A DNA stretch of 64,000 bases, from positions 2,728,001 to 2,792,000 of the forward strand of contig AP014633.1 of NCBI GenBank assembly GCA_000828835.1, read 5' to 3'. Source of the stretch: Thioploca ingrica. Its GTDB lineage: Bacteria; Pseudomonadota; Gammaproteobacteria; Beggiatoales; Beggiatoaceae. Below the pieces are notes generated by a model, which worked only from the letters and a program-made list of their open reading frames with translations, was not told the DNA's origin and searched no databases. Below, in pieces: positions 1-8,715 of the stretch (its first letter is position 1; each line of letters opens with the position of its first letter). Position numbers and translations under genes: made by a program.

Positions 1-544
1 TAACCGTGTCGACGGGGCCGGTCATGAGCAAAACCACTTTCATCAAGATAGACAATGGGTTGATTGGTTTTCTTTAACTCGGCTATTGGAGTTTGGAAGA
101 GCGGTTGTGCTTCGGGGTTGGCTTTGGGGTGTTGGAAGGGGTTTTTTACGGGAGAGTTTTAATGGTTTCAAAGCCTAAGCAATCCCTTGCCGGCTCACAC
201 CAACCCGTGCGGCACGCTTATACTGATAGCTCTCGGGGTGTTCTTCAACATCTTGAGCCAAGGCCTCCCAAGGGCTCTTTACAGTCGGTTTAGTTCGAGT
301 TCGTGGAGGTTCGAGATTTTGAGACCATCTGACTACACTCGCTTGACCGACACCAACTCGTTTTGATCCCGCTAAAAAGGTTAGATTTTCTGGTGCTGTT
401 ATGGATAATACTTTCTTTCTAAAATCAATTGAATAGGTCATAATTTTGGCTAATCCGCTTCACTCCGTTTTTTTCTAAATTAAACTCGATTTTTATTAAA
501 AGATATCTTGGTTTTATTGTAATCATTTTATACTAGATTTGCTA
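1..544 (-). mobile_element. IS630-type element, left part cut by window edge
   Basis: Minus-strand IS630 (Tc1/mariner-like) element. The right terminal sequence, ending in gcta at 544 followed by TA (545-546), matches the ends of the copies at 7613-8580 and 10894-11810. The N-terminal helix-turn-helix part of the transposase is readable from 441 downward (MTYSIDFRKKVLSI). Near position 1 the opposite strand resembles the catalytic region of the other copies (the FAHDRPR area), but the frame is broken between them. Seen directly: shared ends and HTH domain. Inferred: one decayed element continuing beyond the window. Confidence 0.75.
175..441 (-). pseudogene. IS630 transposase N-terminal (HTH) fragment
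   Basis: An 88-residue open stretch holding the paired HTH domain of an IS630 transposase. Its start (MTYSIDFRKKVL) aligns with the same region of the copies starting at 11741 (MTYSIDFRAKVLEI) and near 8483 (MTDSIDFRRQVF). It ends at a stop where the other copies read on into the DDE domain, so it cannot make a full transposase. Confidence 0.7.
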
Positions 545-546
545 TA

Positions 547-791
547 TTACCTCAGTTGCCCAAAGAAGGTGTCATTGTTATGGATATGCGAGTTTTCATA
601 AGCGATTAGATATTCAAAAGGCTATACGTCATGCCGGTCAGGTTCTACTCTTTTACCACCTTATTCGCCTCAATTGAACCCGATTGAACCTAAATAGGCA
701 CAAGCTAAAGCGATTCGTAAACAAAAACCGGGTTCTATCTCTGACATTTTTGCTCTCGATGAAATTTAATCATTTTATACTAGTTTTGCTA
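547..791 (+). pseudogene. IS630 transposase C-terminal remnant, plus strand
   Basis: A heavily decayed C-terminal piece of the same IS630 subgroup, in the opposite orientation to the element at 1-544. In broken frames it preserves QLPKEGVIVMD (second catalytic Asp region, compare QLPPNSVVVMDN in the 10894 copy), a degenerate ADIR-like stretch and KLKRFVNKN. It ends with the same terminal sequence (ttttgcta at 784-791, then TA). Only the last ~245 bases of an element remain. Confidence 0.65.
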
Positions 792-1136
792 TATCTCCCT
801 AAAATGTCCCTTGAGTGTCAAATTTTCTCAAGGGACGCTTTTTGTCAAATGCCTCATATGGATATCTTATGAAGCCATCTGAAACGTTGGCTCTCCAAAG
901 AACATCCGTAGTCCTCCCATCGGTGTTCTCTGTCAGTTCTAATGAACGCCAAAACGGGGACGCTACTTGCCCGCCTAACTGTTTCGCTAGACAGGTGATT
1001 TCTTGAATAATTCCTTGTACCAACCGAGCATTCGATGAAACACGAGCATTAAGCTCGTTCAATCCCCCAACTTGCATCTGACTTATCAGTTTTTGAACCA
1101 ACGGGATAGTGACTGTAGTTCCTAAATTGAATATTA

Positions 1137-2132
1137 TACCAATAATTAATTGAATTAACCCTTATCTAACAAATGAGAACCTAACTAATCTAAATCGGCA
1201 CTTAACAGCCGTTTACCGGTGAGAGCCGCGAAGAATTCCGTCGTGGTCTGAGCCAAAATCTCCGCCAATCTTCGCTTAAGCTCCTCTAAGCTATCAAATA
1301 ATTTCCAAGCCAATTTCTTCTTAAGCCAAGCCCAGAGTCGTTCAATGGGATTACAATCTGGTGAATGAGGCGGTTGAAACCATAAAATGATATTATCCGG
1401 TAAGACTAAACTCTTGGCGGTGTAAAACCGAGCATTATCGAGTTGGATGAGAGGTAAGTCATGGGGGTAAGCTGAAGAAAATTCCTGGAAAACAGCCGGA
1501 AAACCTTACTACACCAGTAACGTACCCGTTGGTGCTCAGAATGATAAAGAGCCGCCATCTGACTTAACCGTAAGGCTTGTTTTTTCAAAGTCGATGGCTT
1601 TAGATTCATCACGGTTGGCACTTTGAGGACGTACCACTTTCGGGCTAGCCTTCAACCGCGGGTGAACAATACCATGAAGTGTTGAGTAATAAAGTTTAAC
1701 TCCATAGGTTTCTTCAAGCCAAACTTGAATGTCTTCGTAATTCTCAAATCCTTGTGGCGGTTGGAGACGTTTATCTAGGGCTTCGAGACTGTTTGGAGAT
1801 AAGGACAAAGTTCTTCCTCCACCAGGTTTTAGTTTGAGGAGTTCATGGAGTCCTCTTTGACGATAAATTCTCAACCACCTCTTAACGGTTGAGTAGTCGC
1901 GTCCGATTAGAGTTGCTCTGGGGAACGCGGTTTTGGCCGGTTGAGTTTTTAATAGATATAAAGCTTGTACACGTTCTTTTCTTCGACCACTCTTTTGCTG
2001 GGGTAATAACTTTTTTAGATCGGGTACGGTTTCTTTGATATTAATGTCTCATTTTCGAGCCATTTTGTAATCTATCCCTAGCCATTTATTTTTTTATTAT
2101 ATTATAAGGATTATTACAATGGGTAGTTGGTA
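1137..2132 (-). mobile_element. IS630-type element (second subgroup), internally deleted
   Basis: The ends are TACCAA and TTGGTA with TTA (TAA on the minus strand) on both sides (1134-1136 and 2133-2135). The left ~65 bases are identical, in reverse complement, to the right end of the copy at 14137-15197. The transposase is readable on the minus strand from ~2061 to a stop at 1185-1187. The reading frame changes at the run of six T at 1580-1585. The segment holding the first catalytic Asp is missing: YWC is followed directly by the region aligned to FQAYWREF of the other copy. The DNA ends are complete but the enzyme is not functional. Confidence 0.8.
1185..2061 (-). pseudogene. IS630-family transposase, frameshifted and deleted
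   Basis: The N-terminal winged-HTH half (RRKERVQALYLLKT, then STVKRWLRIYRQRGLHELL) is in one frame down to ~1536. The second half continues in another frame after TTTGAAAAAACAAGCC (LKKQALRLSQMAALYH). Compared with the copy at 14139-15149 it lacks ~60 codons containing the DESRFG motif and has another frame change. The NPIERLWAWLK motif with the catalytic Glu and the C-terminal LSADLD are preserved. The upstream start near 2061 is followed by a stop, so no intact start is visible. Confidence 0.75.
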
Positions 2133-2271
2133 TTACATCACCTTCTTCGGTGATAAGAAAAGGGAGTTTATGGAGAACCTCGTGTGCTAACGATCTATCG
2201 TGATAGATACCGGCCAGAAGATCCTGAATTGTAAGGGCTACTGGTTCTGTCATGCTGCTAACCTACTGTAA

Positions 2272-3378
2272 CTAGAAAGGGTGTTTATTTGGTCTTGAAT
2301 TTCTAAGGAAATTCTCTAAGTACACGACAACAAATTCAAAGAAAAGCAAATTTTTAGTTCCATGATGAATATTGAGTAACACGTCTTGTAATTTATCTAA
2401 CCCATAACGAAAAATACTCTTAAGTGGACGTTTCAAGGTCTTTTTTTGGGTAATCGGGTTGATTTGGTTCAACCATTGTCCGGTTTGAACGGCCCAAATA
2501 AAGGCCATGGTTAAAATAGCCCTCATTTTAGAAATTTTGGGTGGCTTGGTCAGATGGGTATCTTCAAAGTTAAACCCTCTACTTTTCAAACAACCAAACC
2601 ATTCTTCACTGTCCCAGCGATTCTTATAATCTTCAACCTTGTCGGGATTGTCATTGCCAAGGAGAAGCAAATAGTTATCGTTCTTAAGTTTCATCGCACT
2701 CAAATTCACGTGATGACCGTAAATGGTGCAGTCGGTTAAATACTGCGGTTGCTCTTGGGTAAGTTGTTCTAGCGACTCTGGAATATCTATTAAATTCCCA
2801 TTATGGATAATCACGGCCTCTTGTTTGACTCTGAGGCGGAAATCGATACCTTGTTCTTGCCAGTAACCAATCCACTCTATCCCAATAAACTCCCTCTCTC
2901 CAGTGACCTACTCGATGCTTTGACTACCAAAGAGTTTCACCTACTTTTCTATTCTATGAGTTCGATACGCATCTGGGTATCTGAATTACCTCGTCTCTCC
3001 ATCACTCGCCATAGTAGGGGCACGGCAACTCCTCCAGATTGCACGGCTAGTACCAATATATTTATTACTTCTGGTCCAAACTGCCATTCCGTTTGAGCCA
3101 GCCTGATTATTTTCCTACCAATCCTTCCTCTCATCGGCATGATTACTCCCGCAATTTCCTCTTCGCTTAACTCATATTCCTGCAGAAATCTCTGGATTCG
3201 TCTCTATCTTGAGCTTGCTTCTGCTGTGGAGATAAATGCCCGGGCTAATTCTGCTAAGTTCACCGTTGTTACTTTTAGCAAGGCTAACAACATTCCAGCT
3301 AAAAATTTTCGGCTCGCTTTGTTACCGTTCAATATCTTCCCGAGTTGTTTTTGCAATATTTCTAATTCTCTTGACATT
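2272..3378 (-). pseudogene. IS4-family transposase with nonsense and frame defects
   Basis: From a start at 3378 (MSRELEILQKQLGKIL) the minus strand reads an IS4-type transposase of about 368 residues: N-terminal helical domain, a W-F-G..INILVLAV segment, GERE (near 2890), and the Y-R-E signature YKNRW..EEWFGCLKSRGF. It has in-frame TAG codons, one in SSR*RRIQRF where the family has Tyr and one in SIE*VTGEREF. It also has a frame break near 2945. The C-terminal 180 residues (2272-2814) are open. It is a decayed insertion sequence; I could not define its terminal repeats. Confidence 0.75.
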
Positions 3379-3568
3379 TTTTTTCCAATTTGAGATTGTA
3401 CTCTTTTTCTCTCTTGAACCCGTTTGCCATTTTAACAGACTGTTAGAATTTTTTGTCGTGTACAGAGATTTTTGCTTAATCATAACTAAGTTACTCGCTT
3501 GTGAAATTCGTTATTATGGTTGAATTCCGAGAGCAATGCTTGGTTTTCGGGTAACTGTTAATTTCTAG
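3379..3568. other. Spacer between IS4 remnant and IS200-like repeat
   Basis: About 190 bases with no convincing gene on either strand. Short open stretches overlapping it read as low-complexity sequence and are most likely chance. Confidence 0.4.
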
Positions 3569-3718
3569 GGGGCCGGGTATAAACCTTCGCCTTTAGGCGG
3601 AATAGCTTAAGCATCAAACTTATTCAAGCGCCGAAGGCATCCTTTTAAATTGTGGCTTTAGCCGTGTACTGATGGCTCTCAAGCGTTCAACAACCTACCG
3701 GCTTTAGCCGGTAAGTCA
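3569..3718 (+). repeat. Non-autonomous IS200/IS605-like repeat (PATE/MITE type)
   Basis: It begins with a 40-base segment (3569-3608, containing ccgggtataaaccttcgcc) that matches 6257-6296, the left end of the IS200-type element upstream of tnpA, with only one or two differences. It ends with a small hairpin (accggctttagccggt, 3697-3712) and gtaagtcattgag, the style of an IS200/IS605 right end. There is no transposase between the ends. Inference: a deletion derivative mobilised by an IS200-type TnpA. Confidence 0.55.
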
Positions 3719-3739
3719 TTGAGTAATTTATGGAAAAAA

Positions 3740-6076
3740 ATGCTGTATACATTTAATCAATTTTCGGAAAAAAGCCACGGTCGAGAGGTTGGTGGTAAAG
3801 GGGCTATGTTGGCAAAACTATATCAGTCAGGTTATCCGGTGCCCAACGGATTTATCCTTTCTTCCTCTTGTTTTAATGAAAAAGGTCTGCTAAGTACTGC
3901 TCGTGAGGAGTTAATTAAGCATTACCGTCAGTTGATTGAAAAAAACTCAGTCAGCAAGGTTGCTGTTCGTTCGTCAGGACTGTCGGAAGATTCTGCCACA
4001 GCATCGTTTGCTGGTGAGTTTGAAACAGTGTTAAATGTCTCTTCGGAAGATGAGTTATTAAATGCGGTTCAAATCGTGTTTGATTCTGGTAAAAGTGACC
4101 GGGCCAAAGCTTATGCCAAAGCTCAAAATCTACCCGAGAGTCATACTATGGCTGTGGTGGTTCAACAGATGCTTGCGCCCTCTGTATCTGGTATTTTGTT
4201 TACTACGGATCCGGTTTCCGGTGATTATAATATAATGCAAGGTAATGTAATCAAAGGGTTGGCAGATCAACTGGTTTCGGGTGAAGTCACCGGGGATGTG
4301 TTCACCTTGCATGTATCGTCTGGTATGTATGAGGGTCCCGACTATTTTAAACCCTATCAATCGGAATTATTTCGTTTAGCTTCCAAACTGGTTGCTGATT
4401 TTAAAACTCCCCAAGATATCGAATGGGCGGTGGAAAACGACAAGTTATTTCTATTACAAACTAGACCAATTACCACATTACATCAAATTCCGAACATTTG
4501 GAACGAAAGCCTCAAAGGTGACTACCTTTGGTCCAACAGTAATATTGGGGAGATTTTTGGCAATCCCGTAACCCCCTTTACATGGTCAATTTTTAAAGAG
4601 TCAGTAGATCGCGGACTTGGTTCAGTAAACAATCACCCCATGGCTGGATTGATCGGGGGCAGGATATATCTAAATTTGAGTCTGTTTGTCTCAATTCTAA
4701 ATAAACTGGGAAAACCTAAAGAAAATATTTTAAAAGAATTCGATCTGTTTTTAGGACAAATTCCTGACCATGTAGAGATCCCACTGGCAAAGGTTACCCT
4801 GGGTGGGGTTTTAGGTTTTATGGTTCGCCAGATGGGAGCTACGTTTAAATTATATATGAGTCATAAAAAATTTTTAAAATGGATTCGGGAAGAGTGCTTA
4901 ACCTGGTGTGAAGCAAAATTTCAAGCAATTGATCTATGTCAAAACAATGCCGATCTTCTTCGGATCTACCCTGAGGTGGAGTCCGTATTTTTTAAATCTT
5001 TGAACATGGTTGGGTTTACATTTAATTTATTGATTCAAGAACAACGAAAAAAATTTCGTCCAATCCTGTCCAAGGTGTTAAGCTCGGAAGATCTTGAAAT
5101 CATGATGTCCGGGCTTGGCGGTGATGAACAATTAAAAAGTATGGGCCTGCTACTGGGAATTTCTGCCATGAACAAGGGGAAAATGACAAGAGAAGCATTT
5201 ATCCGGAATTATGGACATCGAGGTCCCAACGAGGCTGAGTTCTCTACCCCAAGAACTGCTGAAGACCCTGACTGGATCGATATATTAATGGACCAATGGC
5301 GTGATTCGGATGTAGACAGACTTCTCCAAAAGCAGAAAGAAAGCCGTGAAAGAATTTGGAAAGAAATCGACCAAAAACTGCCAAAAAAAGCCAACAAGCT
5401 TCGAATACTGTTTGCTGCTTCAGCCATTCATGCTCAAAATCGGGAGTATGTTCGAGCAGAATCCATCCGTCAGATGTGGGTGATACGAAAATTTATTGAA
5501 AAAGCCTCTGAAATTAATAAGTTGAAAGATGAGTTGTATTACCTCAGTAAAAGTGAAGTACTTCAATACTTACAAGGGGATACCAGCCTTTTGGAAAATG
5601 TAAAAAATAGGCGAGAAACCTACAATATTTGTAAAAGTCTGTCCACCCTACCAAACATTATTTCCGGACAGATTGATCTATCAGTATGGGTCAAAGATCC
5701 TAAACGACGCACCGACTACTTTGATTCCCATCAGACTCATCTGACTGATAGTGAGAACCAAATTAAGGGGTTTCCAGGGTCTGCTGGAGTGGTTGAAGGG
5801 TTTGTTCGGGTACTGAATTCCCATGAACAAATGGATCAGTTTAAGAGCGGTGAAATTTTAGTAACTTCCGTTACCAATGTCGGTTGGACGCCATTATTTC
5901 CTCGAGCTGCCGCTATTATCACTGATATTGGTGCCCCACTTTCCCATGCTGCTATTGTAGCTAGAGAGCTGGGAATTCCAACCGTTGTCGGAACTGGAAC
6001 CGCAACAATGAGGCTTAAAACCGGTGATAAGGTGAGAATTAATGGTAGCAAAGGAGTGGTAGAACTGCTTCAGTAA
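3740..6076 (+). CDS. PEP-utilising enzyme, rifampicin phosphotransferase-like
   Basis: A protein of about 778 residues with the layout of PEP synthase/pyruvate-phosphate dikinase relatives. It has an N-terminal ATP-grasp domain (VGGKGAMLAKL near residue 20, VAVRSSGLSEDSA near 75, QTRPI near 245), a long central domain, and a C-terminal swivelling phosphohistidine domain with GAPLSHAAIVARELG (His about 736). There is no C-terminal PEP/pyruvate TIM barrel, so it is shorter than PEP synthase. The order ATP domain, substrate domain, His domain at the end is that of rifampicin phosphotransferase, which transfers the beta-phosphate of ATP to rifampicin. The actual substrate here is unknown. ATG 3740 is preferred over TTG 3719 because 3719 lies in the upstream repeat. 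The gene stands alone between mobile elements. Confidence 0.75.
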   Translation: MLYTFNQFSEKSHGREVGGKGAMLAKLYQSGYPVPNGFILSSSCFNEKGLLSTAREELIKHYRQLIEKNSVSKVAVRSSGLSEDSATASFAGEFETVLNVSSEDELLNAVQIVFDSGKSDRAKAYAKAQNLPESHTMAVVVQQMLAPSVSGILFTTDPVSGDYNIMQGNVIKGLADQLVSGEVTGDVFTLHVSSGMYEGPDYFKPYQSELFRLASKLVADFKTPQDIEWAVENDKLFLLQTRPITTLHQIPNIWNESLKGDYLWSNSNIGEIFGNPVTPFTWSIFKESVDRGLGSVNNHPMAGLIGGRIYLNLSLFVSILNKLGKPKENILKEFDLFLGQIPDHVEIPLAKVTLGGVLGFMVRQMGATFKLYMSHKKFLKWIREECLTWCEAKFQAIDLCQNNADLLRIYPEVESVFFKSLNMVGFTFNLLIQEQRKKFRPILSKVLSSEDLEIMMSGLGGDEQLKSMGLLLGISAMNKGKMTREAFIRNYGHRGPNEAEFSTPRTAEDPDWIDILMDQWRDSDVDRLLQKQKESRERIWKEIDQKLPKKANKLRILFAASAIHAQNREYVRAESIRQMWVIRKFIEKASEINKLKDELYYLSKSEVLQYLQGDTSLLENVKNRRETYNICKSLSTLPNIISGQIDLSVWVKDPKRRTDYFDSHQTHLTDSENQIKGFPGSAGVVEGFVRVLNSHEQMDQFKSGEILVTSVTNVGWTPLFPRAAAIITDIGAPLSHAAIVARELGIPTVVGTGTATMRLKTGDKVRINGSKGVVELLQ

Positions 6077-6078
6077 GT

Positions 6079-6195
6079 CATTTGTTTTCTATGCTTTTGA
6101 TTTAATTCATCCAAGATTTGTTCCCAAACACCTTGTTTATTCCTTTTGGAAAAATGATCATAAACGGTTTTCCAAGGTGGTTTTGGTAACATAGA
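6079..6195 (-). pseudogene. IS5-family transposase N-terminal scrap
   Basis: The minus strand reads MLPKPPWKTVYDHFSKRN then KQGVWEQILDELNQ, the conserved N-terminal region of IS5/IS1031-type transposases (family pattern LPPW.TVY.YF...G.WE.I). Only about 40 codons remain, directly downstream of the PEP-utilising enzyme gene. Confidence 0.6.
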
Positions 6196-6256
6196 CTAAG
6201 ATATTCTCCCTGTGATAACATATAAGATATTGTTAAATATGAACTTTTTCATTATA

Positions 6257-6840
6257 GGGGCCGGGTATAAACCTTCGCCTTTAAGCGGAATAGCTTTGCA
6301 TATATGACTTTAGTCAAAGAGCTTTAGCGAGGTTTCATGGTCAATACTGAAGAATATAGAAAAGGTGCTCACAACGTCACAGAGCTAAAATATCATTTTG
6401 TGTGGAAAACTAAGTATGCTTATCACGTTTTAGTTGGTGAGATTGCCCTAAGAACACGAGATATACTGAGAGGAATTTGTGCGGAAAAAGGTCTTTCTAT
6501 AATCAGTGGTAATGTTCGTTCTAACCACATCCAGTTGCTTATTAGTGCGCCAGCAAGCTTATCTCCTGCAAAAATGGCTCAACTTATGAAAGGTAAAAGT
6601 TCGTATCGTCTCCAACCGGAATTTCCTTATCTACGTAAAAAATATTGGGGCCAACATTTGTGGAGTCGAGGTTACTTTTGTGCAACAGTTGGGAATGTGA
6701 CAGAAGAACAAATAAAGAGTTTTATCAAAAAGACACTTATCCCTGATATTGAGGCACTTTATCAAGCTATTGCTCAAGCTTTAGAGACAATTACCCCTGA
6801 TGATGCTAGAAATTCTTTTTTACACCGTCTTTAAAAACTC
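6257..6840 (+). mobile_element. IS200-type element
   Basis: A left-end segment (6257-6296, shared with 3569-3608) is followed after about 40 bases by a single tnpA gene. No tnpB is present, as in IS200. A right-end hairpin is not obvious after the stop at 6834, so the right border is approximate. Confidence 0.6.
6337..6834 (+). CDS. tnpA: IS200/IS605-type TnpA transposase (Y1 HUH family)
   Basis: A 165-residue Y1 single-strand transposase. The fold pattern is visible as ELKYHFVWKTKYAYHVL near residue 17, then SNHIQLLISAPASLSP near 68, and YFCATVGNVTEEQIKSFI near 113, which holds the candidate catalytic Tyr. The second His of the His-hydrophobic-His motif is replaced by Gln (HIQ instead of HVH), which may affect metal binding. 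The length is slightly above the usual 130-150 because of an N-terminal extension (MVNTEEYRKGAHNV). The frame is intact. Confidence 0.8.
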   Translation: MVNTEEYRKGAHNVTELKYHFVWKTKYAYHVLVGEIALRTRDILRGICAEKGLSIISGNVRSNHIQLLISAPASLSPAKMAQLMKGKSSYRLQPEFPYLRKKYWGQHLWSRGYFCATVGNVTEEQIKSFIKKTLIPDIEALYQAIAQALETITPDDARNSFLHRL

Positions 6841-7008
6841 TCTTTTTACTCAATCGGGAAACACTATAACATCACCCCTATCCTGACATTCTCCCAAATG
6901 GCTTGATGCATAAGATACCTTTTTAGAGTGCGCTTACCAAAATCTAAAAAAAGGATGCATTATCCTAGCAATTGAAATCCTACTTATTCTTATCTATAAT
7001 AGATTTTT

Positions 7009-7196
7009 ATGAATAGAAAATATCGTCTACATGAGTTTGCAAAGCACATCGGTAAACCAGTTAGCACTCTTAAGACGTTGGGATAAAGAAGGTCGTTTAG
7101 TTGCTAAACGAACCTTAAGTCATCACCGATATTATGATGAATCGGATGTTGGTCAAGCCTTATTATTACCCCCTAAAAATAAGAAAAAAACGCCAT
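7009..7196 (+). pseudogene. IS607-type recombinase N-terminal fragment
   Basis: ATG 7009 reads MNRKYRLHEFAKHIGKPVSTL, then the frame shifts and continues as RRWDKEGRLVAKRT and HHRYYDES. This is the MerR-like DNA-binding domain at the start of IS607-family serine recombinases. The catalytic serine-recombinase domain is absent because the sequence runs into the IS982 remnant. A tataat box just upstream (6995-7000) may be a leftover promoter. Confidence 0.6.
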
Positions 7197-7207
7197 GTGC
7201 AACTAAC

Positions 7208-7612
7208 TTAAGGATCTAACAAAGCGGCAAGCTGAAGAGGTTGATTCCCAAAGTGCTTATTAAGGGAAATACCAACGGTATGAGCCAATATTTTTCTGGT
7301 TATACGGTTGGTAAGATGCCATAAATCACGTGCCGGAGTTCTCTCAATATCAAATTGCGTCGTTAATTGACTAATCACCGTTTCAACCAATCGGCGCTTG
7401 CTTTTAAGCAATTTGACTAGTTCTAAAGGTCGGTTATCTTTCATATTCTTGCGGAGAGGAGTCTGTAGATCAAGGTTTTGTTGAGCTAATTCCGATTGGA
7501 GTGAAGAACTAAGAAAGCCTTTATCCCCTATCAACCAACCTTGCGTAGAGTCCACGACCTCCCAAAGCGCTTCCCGTTCATCCACATGGGCTGGCGTCAA
7601 AGTCAGATGATC
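7208..7612 (-). pseudogene. IS982-family transposase C-terminal part
   Basis: Open on the minus strand from the IS630 junction (IDHLTLTPAHVDE) to the stop at 7208. It shows the hallmarks of IS982 C-termini: GWLIGDKGFLS, TPLRKNMKDNRP, RRLVETVISQLTTQFDIE, ARDLWHLTNRITRKILAHT. The N-terminal half is cut off exactly at the TA flanking the IS630 element at 7613. I could not find the missing half on the other side (beyond 8580). Confidence 0.75.
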
Positions 7613-8580
7613 TATAGCAAAGGCAAGATAATAATATGCTCATATAAAGCATTATAAAATGGTTACAAGTCATAGTGCATAAAGAGTTCCTCAACTGAAC
7701 ACTTTCTTTGGTTACGAATGGCTTTAGCTTGTGCCCATTTACGCTCAATGGGATTAAGTGCGGTGAATAAGTGGGCAAATATTCGAGTACCGGTCCGGCC
7801 GGTTCCCAGAGTGGCCGAATATCAGCCCGGTTATGAAAGGTCGCATTATCCGGAACCACAACACCGTTTGGAGGGAGTTGAGGTAATAAATCTTGTGCAA
7901 CCCAAGCAGAAAAGGTATTGGCATTGATGGCGCCCGTAAACAAACTGATGGTGAGCCAGCATGAAGCCAGTAAAGCGCCTATAACATTGATACGGCCCCT
8001 GGCATGCCAATGGGGTTTGCCGATACCACGTGTTCCGACGGGGGCATAACTCCGTTGACGAGGCCTATCATGGGCAAAACCACTCTCATCGAGATAAACG
8101 ATTTGCCGCTAAGCATTTTGAGGTGCCTCTATCTGCTCTAAAAAACCTTCTCGTGCTACGTTATCCGCTGGCGGATGCGAAACCGTTGTTTTTCGGCTGA
8201 TTCCTAAACGTTTCAAGGCCTATCCGATTCCGCTTCGACTCACACCTAAACGTTCGGCTCGTTCGGATTGATAGGCCTCTGGGTCATTCTCAACCTCTCG
8301 TGTTAATGCCTCCATATCGATTTTAGTCGCTGGTTTATTACGCCGACGTTGTGGTTCGATTGGTTTTGACCATCGAAATCCACTTAACTGACTCACACCG
8401 AAACGTTTTGCGGTCGCTTCAAAAGAGAGTTCATCTGGTTCTCTTCTCAAGAATACTTGACGTCTAAAATCGATTGAATCGGTCATCGGATAACCGGCTC
8501 TTAAGGGAAAGGATTCGGGTTTTTTAATTGTAGTCATTTTATAATGACTTTCATAGTTATTTTATCTTGCCTTTGCTATA
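7613..8580 (-). mobile_element. IS630-type element with perfect 17-bp inverted ends
   Basis: Inverted ends tagcaaaggcaagataa at 7615-7631 and its complement at 8562-8578, bordered by TA on both sides (7613-7614, 8579-8580), as expected for IS630/Tc1-mariner. Inside, on the minus strand, lies one decayed transposase gene. The ends are better preserved than the gene. Confidence 0.85.
7690..8483 (-). pseudogene. IS630 transposase, several stops
   Basis: Starts near 8483 (MTDSIDFRRQVF). The HTH half reads to SRSGIG and meets TAG where the sister copy has Asp. It then continues in the same frame (ALKRLGISRKTT) through a run of five A to YLDESGFAHDRPR (first catalytic Asp), GRINVIGALL, and MVVP-type drift at the second Asp (VVPDNATFHNRADIR). 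It becomes unreadable around the final Glu (SPHLIPLSVNGHK). Not functional. Confidence 0.7.
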
Positions 8581-8715
8581 AAGGATATGTGCTTGATCTA
8601 TAATAAGATGCACATTCGCTAGCTTCCTGTCCCTATTTGACATTTGATCTTTGATCTCGGCTAAACTTTGCGACAGAACCCTATTTTTAATAGGTGCCAA
8701 ATATTTTTAACCTTT

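Larger units (their letters stand above)
799..2253 (-). pseudogene. Hypothetical gene interrupted by an IS630-type element
   Basis: Two coding fragments lie on either side of the element at 1137-2132. The N-terminal part (start 2253, MTEPVALTIQDLLAGIYHDR, reading to EEGDV) and the C-terminal part (FNLGTTVTIPLVQKL... to stop at 799-801) join in one uninterrupted frame. This happens when the insertion and one copy of a TAA duplication are removed, giving EEGDVIFNLG. The restored product would be about 150 residues. I do not recognise the family. The middle is helical (LNELNARVSSNARLVQGII), and there is no signal peptide or membrane segment. The stop lies only a few bases from the IS630 remnant ending at 791. 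Confidence 0.7.

Noticed and set aside
8640..8690. Sequence resembling an IS6-type terminal repeat (complement of gggttctgtcgcaaagttt).
   Set aside because: Only one short end is present and no IS6 transposase is nearby; could be chance or a scrap too small to annotate.
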